DNA from: Corynebacterium phocae
GTDB taxonomy: Bacteria; Actinomycetota; Actinomycetes; Mycobacteriales; Mycobacteriaceae
NCBI RefSeq assembly: GCF_008693075.1
Contig: NZ_VXKJ01000002.1
Coordinates: forward strand, 1-44,217
Reading direction: 5' to 3'
DNA: 44,217 nt
The translations under genes and the position numbers were made by a program. Below are positions 5,640-14,697 of this stretch, piece after piece; the stretch's first letter is position 1; each line of letters begins with the position of its first letter. The notes beneath the pieces are model-generated. The model was not told the DNA's origin. It did no database searches and saw nothing but the letters and a program-made list of their open reading frames with translations.

Positions 5640-7667
5640 GTGACTACATACCAAGGCCAATTGGCGCTTAAAGACATCGCAGAGTTTGCAGGTGTCAGCC
5701 GTCCGACCGTGAGCAACTGGCGGGCGCGCAACGAAGATTTCCCGCAGCCCACCCAGGATTCGACTCCCCGTCGTCCGTTCTTCGACTTTAGTGAGGTCCT
5801 CGACTGGCTGGAAAAGCAGGACCTTCTTCCCGAAGACTGGAAGGACAAGGCGGCCTACATGGCCGTGAGGTCGGCAATCAACCCGCTCATGGCTTTCCGC
5901 CTGGACCCAGTCGAATCATCGATTCTGTGTCTTGGGCTGCTTGCCGCAATCAAGCGGGGATACAACGGACTCGCCGCCGCCGGTGGCAGCGGTTCGGCAG
6001 AAATGCTAAAAGCTCTTAAAGCTGCCTTTGACAGCCTCAAGGATTCACGTCTCCTTTTCATAGAACCCGGTAAAGTTCTCGAACCTGCAGAGTCGCTAAG
6101 TCCCGAGGTGGTGCGCACGCTCATCGGAGGACTAGCTCCGGTGGAGGAAGACTCCCTTCCCCAGGCTGCAGTCACAGTACTCGAGACCTTCCTCGGCAAG
6201 TCCGGACGCAGCGCGTTTGGTTCGCTATCAACGGATAGCTCCACAGTCACCCAGTTCCTCGCCAATGCGGCTAGCACCACCGTCGGCAAGGATGACGTTA
6301 TCTACGATCCCACCTGTGGTACCGGTTCCGCGTTGCTTTCGCTTCAGAAGATTGCCCCGGAAGCGACATTCTATGGCAATGACCTCGACGCACCTACCGC
6401 CACCATCGCGGCCCTGCATGCCTACCTCCGCGGAGCAAACGCCACCATCACGCAGGATGATGCCTTCGAGGCATTCACCGCTCCAGAAGAGGCTGTTGAC
6501 ACCCTGTTGTGTGAACCACCTCTCGGCGAAAAGGTCGGTAAGGATACGTTCGCAGCGCTCACCATTCCTCTTGATTTGCCTAGCTCATCTCTCATGCCAA
6601 GGTCTGAGATCGCTATTCTTGTTTCCGCTATAGATAAGCTGTCTGCGAATGGGCGTGCCTATGTCCTGGTTCCTACCCAGGCGTTGACGGTTAAACCTTT
6701 CGCAGAGTTCCGTCAGAGGCTAGTTGCGCGCGGAGTGGTTGAAGCGGTGATCCAGTTGCCGCCTAAGTTCTTGACGTACACCTCTGTTGGTATGTCCTTG
6801 TGGGTTCTTCGTTCACTCGAGTCGCCGGAGACCACACAATCGGTGGCCATCGCTGACGCCACAGATGCCGATGCCCCCGCAGACCACATCGCAAGCTGGC
6901 TCCAGGGCCTGCGCAAAGGCGAGGACATCGGAATACCTTCGGGAATCATCGACCTTGGAACGCTGGTCACTAATGGTGGGGATCTCCTTCCGGCGCGCTT
7001 CTTGCAGGCACAGGATAAGGGGGAGTTGGTGGAGCAATATGTCACTTCGCTGGATGAACTTGACCGTTCTATTCAGCAGCTGAAGGATCAGGTAGGGCAC
7101 TATTCCCGGTCGAAGAATCAGATTCCCACGTCTAAGACAACCGTGACGGTCCGGCAACTCATTCAAGATGGTGAGTTGAGACTGCTGCGCCACCTACACC
7201 TCTACGACCGGGACGGGACGATTGAAGCAAAAACAGTCGGTTCTAATCCCGATCGGGATAGGAAAGAGACCGTCGCAATTGCCTCTGCTGAAGATGCCCT
7301 TGTTCCCGGCGACATCATCGTTCCTGATTTTGTAGAAGCTCCTGTGTGGGTATTCGATCGTGAGGGCACGTGGGCACCGTCGCGAGGCATGTTCGCCCTG
7401 CGGGTGCAGGGTGACAAGTATCGTGCGGAATACCTTGCAGAGTGCATTAGTGCTGAGTACAACAGTGTTGATGACGGCTCAAGGCTTCCCCGTAGGTCTA
7501 CTTCCCAGCTCCGCATTCCCGTGCTTACGCTGGAAGAGCAGGACGCTCTAGTGGACTGGTTCAAAGAACTCCGTCAGCTGGACCAGACCGCCAAGGGGCT
7601 GAGCCAAGCCATTGACGCTGCAGCGAATGGGGCGCTTAACGTTGTGCGTTTCTTTGGCAGCAACTAA
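5640..7667 (+). CDS. HTH / degenerate N6-adenine methylase / specificity-domain fusion
   Basis: A 675-aa protein starting at GTG (5640). Residues about 8-31 form a helix-turn-helix (LKDIAEFAGVSRPTVSNWRA). Residues about 180-420 are a HsdM-like N6-adenine methylase fold with a good SAM-binding motif I, D223PTCGTG229. The catalytic motif, normally (N/D/S)PP(Y/F), is C-E292-P-P-L295, so the Asn and aromatic residue are missing and methylation is doubtful. The C-terminal part (about 470-675) looks like one HsdS target-recognition domain framed by predicted coiled-coil helices. In effect it is a one-polypeptide DNA reader with a dead or altered methylase. It is coupled to the NYN gene and may autoregulate the palindromic sites upstream. 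The function is inferred. Confidence 0.7.
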   Translation: MTTYQGQLALKDIAEFAGVSRPTVSNWRARNEDFPQPTQDSTPRRPFFDFSEVLDWLEKQDLLPEDWKDKAAYMAVRSAINPLMAFRLDPVESSILCLGLLAAIKRGYNGLAAAGGSGSAEMLKALKAAFDSLKDSRLLFIEPGKVLEPAESLSPEVVRTLIGGLAPVEEDSLPQAAVTVLETFLGKSGRSAFGSLSTDSSTVTQFLANAASTTVGKDDVIYDPTCGTGSALLSLQKIAPEATFYGNDLDAPTATIAALHAYLRGANATITQDDAFEAFTAPEEAVDTLLCEPPLGEKVGKDTFAALTIPLDLPSSSLMPRSEIAILVSAIDKLSANGRAYVLVPTQALTVKPFAEFRQRLVARGVVEAVIQLPPKFLTYTSVGMSLWVLRSLESPETTQSVAIADATDADAPADHIASWLQGLRKGEDIGIPSGIIDLGTLVTNGGDLLPARFLQAQDKGELVEQYVTSLDELDRSIQQLKDQVGHYSRSKNQIPTSKTTVTVRQLIQDGELRLLRHLHLYDRDGTIEAKTVGSNPDRDRKETVAIASAEDALVPGDIIVPDFVEAPVWVFDREGTWAPSRGMFALRVQGDKYRAEYLAECISAEYNSVDDGSRLPRRSTSQLRIPVLTLEEQDALVDWFKELRQLDQTAKGLSQAIDAAANGALNVVRFFGSN

Positions 7668-7696
7668 TCCAACCGGGGAGCCGAGCCCCTTCTCGG

Positions 7697-7724
7697 CTTC
7701 CATGTCCACACTTACATCTATAAT
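7697..7724 (+). promoter_or_regulatory. Promoter of the hsdMSR operon
   Basis: A perfect TATAAT at 7719-7724 lies 16 nt downstream of a weak -35 (CTTCCA, 7697-7702). It gives a leader of about 145 nt before hsdM, so the type I genes have their own promoter separate from the NYN module. Confidence 0.55.
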
Positions 7725-7831
7725 CGTTCTATGACATTTTTCTTCACGAATCCCGTCGTAGTTCACGGGGTTGGTCTCTTCGACTAGACCCAGGTCGATC
7801 CGCAGAACCTTACAACGAAACATCAACTTAA

Positions 7832-7856
7832 CCCTGCTCGAGGACGCCGAGCAGGG
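7832..7856 (+). other. Hairpin in the hsdM leader
   Basis: CCCTGCTCG (7832-7840) pairs perfectly with CGAGCAGGG (7848-7856), loop AGGACGC. It ends 22 nt before the hsdM start, with AAGGA (7869-7873) between, and there is no T-run. It could affect mRNA stability or translation of hsdM. Confidence 0.5.
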
Positions 7857-7878
7857 ATCCCAGAAAATTAAGGAAAAC

Positions 7879-9823
7879 ATGGCTAATTCGTCATCCCAAC
7901 TCTTCCAGGCAACATGGGGAGCCGCCGATACTTACCTCCGCGGGGTAGTGCCCCGTCAGCAGTACGGTAATTACATCATCCCGTTCACGGTTCTTCGGCG
8001 TCTGGAATGCCTACTCGAACCGACCAAGGCCGAGGTAATCGAGTTCGTTGAGAGCTCACAGCTCCCGCAAGATTTCGTTGACAGCTTGGTGGCTGAGGAA
8101 TTTGGAACAACGTTCTACAACACCTCGTCACTCTCTCTGGAAATCATCGCCTCTACCGATGACAATGTGCAGGAGGGACTGATGGCGTACATCGCTGGTT
8201 TCTCCGACAACGTTGTCAAAGTATTTGAGTCTTTCGAGTTCTCAAAGTTGGTGGACAAGCTCGCTGACGGCAACGTGCTGTGGGGAATGATCAAACACTA
8301 CTCCACGCTGGATCTTTCGCCAGGCAACATTGGTGAGCACGGCATGGGGGACCTTTTCGAGAACCTAATGTATCGTTCGTTTAGCGAAAACGGACAGGTC
8401 GCCGGTGAGTTCTACACTCCGCGTGACGCTATTCGTTTGATGGTGGACATTCTTTTACGCAGTGACGACAAGGGTATGCAAGGCTCCGCGCCTATCCGGT
8501 CGGTGTATGACCCAACTGCGGGTACCGCTGGCATGCTGCTCACTGCCAAGCACGCGATGAAAGAGATCAACGAGGATATCTCTATCACCTTGGCCGGTCA
8601 GGAATTGATGGCGGAGTCGTACGCTCTTGGCGCTTCCGACCTAATTGTCTCTGGTGAAGATCCAGACGTGCTGAAGCTGGGCGATACCCTTACCGATGAC
8701 CAGTATGCTGATCAGAAGTTCGATTACGTTCTAGCCAACCCACCGTATGGTACCGACTGGAAACGCTCTAAGGCTGCCGTTGAAGCGGAGGCAAAAATAG
8801 AAGGATCACGCTTCAATCACGGGCTTCCTCCCACGTCAGACGGGCAAATGCTGTTTTTAACTCACATTGTGGACAAGCTGACGCCGAAGGTCTCTGAAAC
8901 CGCGGGGGGGGGGGCGCGCATCTGTAGTTACTAACGGTTCCCCACTGTTTACCGGTGGTCCGGAATCCGGCGCGGACTCCATCCGCAATTATCTCATAAC
9001 TGAAGATCTCATTGATGCGATCATCGCACTGCCCAAGGATATGTTCTACAACACGGGCATCCAAACCTACATTTGGGTTCTGGACAAAAACAAAGAACCC
9101 CACCGCCGTGGCTACATTCAACTAATCGATGCCACGGAAGTCTACGAGCCCATGCGAAAGTCGATGGGCAAGAAACGCCGCGAGCTAAGCCAGAAAAATA
9201 TCGAGTTCGTCGCGAAGCTTTATGAAGCCTTCGAAGAGAACGATCACTCAAAAATTGTCACGGCGGACGAACTAGGCTTTGTGGACATCCCTATGTTCCG
9301 GCCGTCCCGTCTCCGTGTGAAAGTCAACGCCGATACCGTTGCTGCGGCCCTGAACCACGTAAGCGCGGCGACGCGTTCCCAGTGGGAGCCAATCCTCTTC
9401 GATGCGGATTCTCTCTCGTACAATGACCTAACTCCGTACCTAAAGCGCGAGGCCAGGGCCGCAGGCCTCAAACTTCAAGCCGGTCTGTTGAAGAATCTAC
9501 TCGTGGAGCTCAGCGTGGAAGACCCCGACGCTGAGATCGCCCTGGACGCCAAGGGCAAGGTCATGCTGGACAAAGACTCAAAGGTCGTGGAACGGATCCC
9601 GCTGACCGAAGACATTGAGGAGCATATACAACGCGAAGTCCTTCCGTACGCTCCTGACATGGTGTGGAACCTGAAGGACGCAAAGACCGGCTACGAAATC
9701 CCGATGACCCGCCTTTTCTACAAGCCCGAGCTGACTGAAACAGTCGAGGAACTGGATGCTCAGGCGGCAGAGCTGCTTGCAGCTATCGAATCACAGTTTA
9801 AGGAGATTCGACATGAAGACTAA
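7879..9823 (+). CDS. hsdM: HsdM type I methyltransferase, phase-variable, off in this sequence
   Basis: HsdM is the N6-adenine methylase subunit of type I restriction enzymes. It has the N-terminal helical domain, motif X-like GEFYTPRDAIRLM, SAM motif I D211PTAGTAG and catalytic N287PPYG. ATG 7879 follows AAGGA at 5 nt. At codons 342-345 the gene contains 11 consecutive Gs (8904-8914). In this sequence the frame then runs to a TAA at 8932-8934, giving a 351-aa product that lacks the C-terminal half. The expected continuation (SVVTNGSPLFTGG... then PKDMFYNTGIQTYIWVLDKN) is intact one frame over, to the stop at 9823. With 10 or 13 Gs the gene reads through as about 647 aa. It overlaps hsdS by 11 nt. 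Either a true phase-off state or a sequencing error in the homopolymer fits. Confidence 0.93.
8904..8914 (+). repeat. Poly-G(11) tract inside hsdM
   Basis: Eleven uninterrupted Gs between ACCGC and CGCGCA. Tracts of this length change by one base during replication in many bacteria and act as on/off switches. Ten or thirteen Gs restore the hsdM frame; the eleven seen here do not. Confidence 0.97.
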
Positions 9824-10928
9824 ATCCGTCCGCCTTAACCTACTCGCCAAATTTCATAACGGAAAGGATTGGAAAGCAGTTGAGTCATCAAGCGGTGAGT
9901 ATCCCGTCTATGGATCTGGCGGAATTTTTGGATCGGCTAGCCAGTACCTCCACGACGGTGAAGCAGTGCTATTCGGCCGTAAAGGTACGGTTGACAAGCC
10001 ACTCTATGTTAGTGGAAAGTTCTGGACCGTGGATACCATGTACTATGCGGTTCCAAACGAAAAGATTCTGGCGCGCTACCTTCACTACTGGGCAACGACG
10101 ATTCCATTTTCTACCATAACTACACAAACTGCCTTGCCAAGTGTTACTCAAACTGATTTGTCTCTTCTATCCGTGCCTTACTATTCGGTGAGTGTACAAC
10201 GTGAAATAGTCGCTTTCCTCGACAGGGAAACGGCCAAGATCGATTCCCTGGTCGCCAACATCGATAAATATGTTGAGGTGTTGGGAAAATTGCAAGCTCG
10301 AGTGATAGTAGAGGCGCTGAATCTGGACCAATTGCCCTGTTCGACTATCGGGCGTCATGCACAGGTCAGTCTCGGAAAGACGCTACAGGCTAAAAGCAAG
10401 AGTGTGTTCGAAGTCGAGATGCCATATGTGCGCGCCGGCAATATCCAGCCCGGAGGTAGGTTGGATGGAGAGATTAAGACCATGTGGTTCAATCCGGCTG
10501 AGGTCGAAGAGTATGCACTCGAGGCTGGGGACGTATTGGTAGTTGAAGGCGGTTCAGTCGGCAGAAGTCTAACCCTTAGTGAAGAGCTGGAGGGATGGGG
10601 ATTCCAGAACCATGTAATCCGCGTGCGTCCACACTCCGGTTGGAGCGGCAAGTACATTGATTACACCATTCGGGCTCACAAAGCTCAGGGGTTAATAGAT
10701 TTGCTGGCAGTCGGAGCAACAATTCAGGGGTTATCAGCCGAGAAGTTAAAAAAGCTGCCCATCGCCTTCCGAACTTTGGAGCAGCAATGCGAGGTCGTTG
10801 ATTTCATCGACGAAAGGCTTGGTTCTTTAGATGCCCAAATTACCAATTTCACCAAACTCCGCGACATTTTGGTCAAGCGTCGTGCGGCACTAATTACTGA
10901 AGTCGTGACCGGGCAGAGGGAGGTCTAG
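9813..10928 (+). CDS. hsdS: HsdS type I specificity subunit
   Basis: ATG 9813 follows AAGGAG (9800-9805) and gives 371 aa. The protein has the normal HsdS plan: target-recognition domain 1 (about 5-140), a conserved helical spacer (QREIVAFLDRETAKIDSLV and following), target-recognition domain 2 (about 185-320), and a second conserved helix (VVDFIDERLGSLDAQITNF...). Each domain reads one half of a bipartite DNA site; the sequence read cannot be told from here. It overlaps the hsdM end by 11 nt and is followed 2 nt later by hsdR. Because hsdM stops early at 8934, about 880 nt before this start, translation of hsdS may drop in the off state. Confidence 0.93.
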   Translation: MKTKSVRLNLLAKFHNGKDWKAVESSSGEYPVYGSGGIFGSASQYLHDGEAVLFGRKGTVDKPLYVSGKFWTVDTMYYAVPNEKILARYLHYWATTIPFSTITTQTALPSVTQTDLSLLSVPYYSVSVQREIVAFLDRETAKIDSLVANIDKYVEVLGKLQARVIVEALNLDQLPCSTIGRHAQVSLGKTLQAKSKSVFEVEMPYVRAGNIQPGGRLDGEIKTMWFNPAEVEEYALEAGDVLVVEGGSVGRSLTLSEELEGWGFQNHVIRVRPHSGWSGKYIDYTIRAHKAQGLIDLLAVGATIQGLSAEKLKKLPIAFRTLEQQCEVVDFIDERLGSLDAQITNFTKLRDILVKRRAALITEVVTGQREV

Positions 10929-10930
10929 GA

Positions 10931-13900
10931 ATGTCTGGACACGGAATGATTATGGAACGCGCTTTTGAAGAGTCTATCTGCGAGGCTCTTCTGGAATCGG
11001 GCTGGGTGTACGAGCCGGAGAAGAAGACGGAGGGTTGGGACAAGCAGCGTGCGCTGTACCTTCCGGACGTTGAGTATTGGTTGAAGTCGCAGTTCCCGAA
11101 GGAGTGGGAAAAGGCGGTGCCGGAAGGCATATCGGAAACTAAACGTCAGGTGCTGACCAGCAAGTTGTATGACCGGCTGGTGCAGATGTTGGACAAAGAT
11201 CCAGTATTGGATGCCCGGACGGGTGAGATTAACCAGGGGTTGCTGGGCGTTTTGCGCAAGGGGTTTAGCTTTGCGCAACGCGGTGCCACCAAGTCGAAGT
11301 TTGACAAGATGGTTGAGTTCGCGCCAGAGAACCCGTTGTATACGGATGTGTTAGAAAAATCTAAGAACAACCGGCTTCGCGTCCTGCGCCAGGTGCCGTT
11401 TGACCTGAAGTCCACAGAGACTATCGATTTGGTGCTGCTAGTCAACGGTATTCCGGTGGTCACTATGGAGCTTAAAACCGATAACACTCAAACGGTGTGG
11501 GACGCAGTCAAGCAATACAAGAAAGACAGGAAGCCCAGCAAGGTGAACCGGCCGTTGCTGGTTCCCGGGCGCTGCCTGGTGCACTTCGCGGTGTCGAACC
11601 AGCAGGTGTATATGTCTACTGCGCTGCAAGGCGCGGATACTTTCTTCCTACCTTTCAACAAAGGCAATGAGGGGCGGGCAGGAAATCCGGAAAATCCGGA
11701 AGGCTCTGATACTGCCTACCTGTGGAATGAGATTTTTCAACCGGACCTGTTTCTGCGCATCCTGCGTGATTACGCGCTGTGGGAACCAGCCGCCAAGGGT
11801 AACCAAGGCCGGTTGATCTTCCCCCGCTACCACCAGCTGCGAGCGACGGAGAAGGTGGTCAATGACGTTTACGCCAATGGGGTTGGGTCAAAGTACCTGA
11901 TTCAACACTCGGCCGGATCTGGAAAAACGAAGACCATCGCTTGGCTCGCGCACCGCTTGCAAAGGCTCATGGATGCGGAGGGAAAATCCGTATTCGACTC
12001 AGTCATCGTCATTACTGACCGAACAGTGCTCGATGACAATGTGCGCGAGGGCCTGTCACTCCTGCGGGCATCGGAAGGTTTGGTAGTCAATGTGGATCAG
12101 TCCATGGGTGCCAAATCCGCAATGCTCAATGAGGCACTCGTTGAAGGCGGGCACATCATTTCCTGTACTCTTCAAACCTTCCCCGCATTGGCCAAGGCGA
12201 TCGAGCGTAACAAGTCCGCCAAGGGGCGCAATTACTGCGTCATCATTGATGAGGCGCACTCCTCGCAGCACGGACAATCTTCAAACCAGCTGCGCAAGCT
12301 GCTCACTGACATCGAGGTTGATGAAGACGCTGGAGTAGATGAGTTCCTCGAAGCCATGGAAACCGGTGTGGCCATAGCCAAGAATATGTCCTTCGTGGCA
12401 CTCACCGCTACGCCAAAGGCCAAGACTCTCATGGCTTATGGTGTGGAATCCGAAGATGGTGACCACATGGTGGCTTTTGATACCTATGAGATGAGCCAGG
12501 CGATCGAAGAGAACTTCATTCTGGACGTATTGAAGAATTACTCGACCTTCCAAATGTTTGCGAGAATCCGGGATGAGCTGGGCCGGACCGAAGAGGTTCG
12601 TAAGGGCGAAGCCGTCAGCTACCTGACCAAGTACACCCGGCTGCACCCCACTTCCATTGCCCAGAAGGTCAAGATCACGGTGGACCACTTCCGCCGCAAT
12701 GTGCAGCACCTCCTGAATGGGACGGCCAAGGCCATGGTGGTGGCTGCGGACCGTAAGAGCGCGTACGAGTGGTACCGGCAGATGAGCAAGTACATCGATG
12801 AGCAGGGATACCAGGACATGGAAATCTTGGTGGCCTACTCCGGCTCGTTGGACATAGGCGACGAGGACGGCCTTACCGAAAAGCAGGTCAATAACGTCCG
12901 GGACGTGGCAGAGGAATTCCGGGGGAACGATGTCCGCAAGATGCTCATCGTGGCAAACAAGTTCCAGACTGGATTCGACGAGCCCAGACTGTGTGCGATG
13001 TATGTGGACAGGAAGCTTGGCGGCGTACAGGCGGTGCAAACCCTTTCCCGTCTCAACCGCGTCGCCGAGGGCAAGCCGAACCCGATGGTGCTGGACTTTG
13101 TCAACGACTCGGAGTCGATTCTGAAGGCGTTCCAGCTCTACTACCGCGACGCTTTCATCGCCGGTGACATCCCCGCTAACACTCTCGATGACCTGGCAGT
13201 GAAGCTGGATGCGGCGGGTTTCTACACCCCTGAGGACCTGGAAAAAGTGGCGGAGCTATTCGTGAAATCAGCCCCTTCAGAAAAGTTACAGGCTGCACTG
13301 TCCCCAGTACGTCACAGGTGGAACGACCACATGCAAACGGCGCGGCTCAAGGGGGATGACAAGGCATACAATCTGGGGCGAGATTTCACCGCCAACCTGC
13401 GCAAATACGCCAACGCCTGGGAATTCCTCAGTCAGATCATTGATTACCAGGATGCGCACATGCACAAGCGGGCCATCTTGGCGGAACTGCTGGCTAGGAA
13501 CCTGCACGCCGACCGGTTGAACGACGAGGAGGACTACGAGACCGGGGTGACCTTGGTGGGCGTGGCGATCGCGGCGGAGATAGAGGACGCTGACTTAGGT
13601 CTAGCTGGTTCCGAAGATAATGGTGAGCTGGAAATTCCAGGCTTTGATGGCAGCATGGTGGGGGAGAACTCACCCGTGGTTGCAGCCTTCGAAGAGGCGG
13701 TAAAGGAAGTCAATGACATTCTTTCCATCGCCGGTCTTGGGGCTTCCAACCACGCCACGCGCGCGGCCATTCGTGCCAGCTACGGCGTCTTGATTGAAGA
13801 TGAGCGCGTCAAACAGCTAGCCAAGGAAAACGGGGCAGCCAGCATGGCAACCTCAGCCGAGTTCAAGCAAAAGAGTATCTCCGCAATTGTGAAAGCCGCG

Positions 13901-14017
13901 AAGGAGTCGGAGACCGTCTACAAAGCCATCATGGCTAATACGGACAACACCGAATCCATAGTCAAGGCCCTGGCTTACCTCGTGGAAGCGGCTGAAATGG
14001 AGGCCGTCCAGGGATAA
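10931..14017 (+). CDS. hsdR: HsdR type I restriction endonuclease / translocase
   Basis: The 1028-aa length is normal for HsdR. The N-terminal nuclease domain has the PD-(D/E)xK residues D166 (TIDLVLLV) and E180-L-K182. The SF2 motor follows: Walker A G329SGKT333, DEAH box D440EAH443, motif III VALTATPK, and motif VI region QTLSRLNRVAEG. The C-terminal helical part would contact HsdM/HsdS. With HsdM2S it translocates and cuts unmodified DNA. GGGAGG within the hsdS end serves as the ribosome-binding site. All motifs are intact, so only hsdM is disabled in this three-gene operon. Confidence 0.96.
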   Translation: MSGHGMIMERAFEESICEALLESGWVYEPEKKTEGWDKQRALYLPDVEYWLKSQFPKEWEKAVPEGISETKRQVLTSKLYDRLVQMLDKDPVLDARTGEINQGLLGVLRKGFSFAQRGATKSKFDKMVEFAPENPLYTDVLEKSKNNRLRVLRQVPFDLKSTETIDLVLLVNGIPVVTMELKTDNTQTVWDAVKQYKKDRKPSKVNRPLLVPGRCLVHFAVSNQQVYMSTALQGADTFFLPFNKGNEGRAGNPENPEGSDTAYLWNEIFQPDLFLRILRDYALWEPAAKGNQGRLIFPRYHQLRATEKVVNDVYANGVGSKYLIQHSAGSGKTKTIAWLAHRLQRLMDAEGKSVFDSVIVITDRTVLDDNVREGLSLLRASEGLVVNVDQSMGAKSAMLNEALVEGGHIISCTLQTFPALAKAIERNKSAKGRNYCVIIDEAHSSQHGQSSNQLRKLLTDIEVDEDAGVDEFLEAMETGVAIAKNMSFVALTATPKAKTLMAYGVESEDGDHMVAFDTYEMSQAIEENFILDVLKNYSTFQMFARIRDELGRTEEVRKGEAVSYLTKYTRLHPTSIAQKVKITVDHFRRNVQHLLNGTAKAMVVAADRKSAYEWYRQMSKYIDEQGYQDMEILVAYSGSLDIGDEDGLTEKQVNNVRDVAEEFRGNDVRKMLIVANKFQTGFDEPRLCAMYVDRKLGGVQAVQTLSRLNRVAEGKPNPMVLDFVNDSESILKAFQLYYRDAFIAGDIPANTLDDLAVKLDAAGFYTPEDLEKVAELFVKSAPSEKLQAALSPVRHRWNDHMQTARLKGDDKAYNLGRDFTANLRKYANAWEFLSQIIDYQDAHMHKRAILAELLARNLHADRLNDEEDYETGVTLVGVAIAAEIEDADLGLAGSEDNGELEIPGFDGSMVGENSPVVAAFEEAVKEVNDILSIAGLGASNHATRAAIRASYGVLIEDERVKQLAKENGAASMATSAEFKQKSISAIVKAAKESETVYKAIMANTDNTESIVKALAYLVEAAEMEAVQG

Positions 14018-14033
14018 GGTGTCAACCGCTGTT

Positions 14034-14088
14034 GGAACCGGATAGCCGCTCAACGTAACGGTCGAATTGAGAAAGGTTACCCGGTTCC
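14034..14088. other. Inverted repeat between convergent hsdR and 147-aa gene
   Basis: GGAACCGG (14034-14041) and CCGGTTCC (14081-14088) are exact reverse complements separated by 39 bases. A smaller hairpin CGGGTA-AG-TACCCG follows at 14137-14150. Neither has a convincing T-run. They lie in the 236-base convergent gap and may slow transcription from both sides. Confidence 0.35.
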
Positions 14089-14253
14089 AGCATGCGCAAG
14101 GTCCCGGGCGAAGGTGGTCTGTTCAGGTAAGGGGCGCGGGTAAGTACCCGGATTGGCCGCCTGCTGGAATGGTGACGGGAGCCTTCACCGCTTTCGTTTT
14201 TCGGTATACCCGCCTTGGCTGACTATCTACAGCGCGCGAGGGTGTTTTGCCGG

Positions 14254-14697
14254 TTAAGCCGAGGCCGCCAAGTCCTTTAACTCTTGTTGCTGCCGGGAGT
14301 CGAGTTCTTCCACATCCCACTTCTTGCTAGCGTCGAGTGCCTCAACGACCTGTGCCATTTCAACACTGTCGTGGAGATCGTTCATATCCAGCTGCCAGAA
14401 TGTCTTAGCAGCACGTGTTGAAACAACAAGTACGGATAGCTTAAGGGCGTTGGGGCTACGGCCCGGCAAGCAAACCGGGACAATTACGTGCTCTTCGCCT
14501 GCCTCGAAATGGCGGGTGGCCGCTTCTCGAATGTGAGATGCCAAAGTACTACCCAGCGCTGGAATGATAACAGGCAGGGTCTCAACGCCTAGCCGTTCTA
14601 GTAAGCGGGCGCGTTCGCCGCCTTGGTCAAGGAAAGAACGGAACAGCTGCGCAACCGCCATGCGTGCGCGGTAGTTCCGCTTTTGCTTTTCGTTCAT
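14254..14697 (-). CDS. Unknown 147-aa protein, second gene of an overlapping pair
   Basis: I do not recognise this protein. The start is basic (MNEKQKRNYRARMAVAQLF), the middle has a strand-rich stretch (HVIVPVCLPGR...LKLSVLVVSTRAAK), and the C-terminus is charged and helical. There is no signal peptide or membrane segment, so it is probably cytoplasmic. Its ATG overlaps the upstream stop as ATGA, so the two genes are translationally coupled. The pair sits between hsdR and the right direct repeat, transcribed toward hsdR. That position suits an accessory defence or toxin-antitoxin pair, but nothing catalytic is visible. Confidence 0.7.
   Translation of the reverse strand: MNEKQKRNYRARMAVAQLFRSFLDQGGERARLLERLGVETLPVIIPALGSTLASHIREAATRHFEAGEEHVIVPVCLPGRSPNALKLSVLVVSTRAAKTFWQLDMNDLHDSVEMAQVVEALDASKKWDVEELDSRQQQELKDLAASA

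Noticed and set aside
8934..8934. hsdM as an ordinary dead pseudogene
   Set aside because: The only lesion is the length of an 11-G tract and both halves are otherwise intact, which fits reversible switching better than decay; a homopolymer sequencing error remains possible.
9041..9823. Separate 260-aa methylase-like gene
   Set aside because: Its frame extends upstream to the poly-G tract and continues the HsdM protein; it is the second half of hsdM, not an independent gene.
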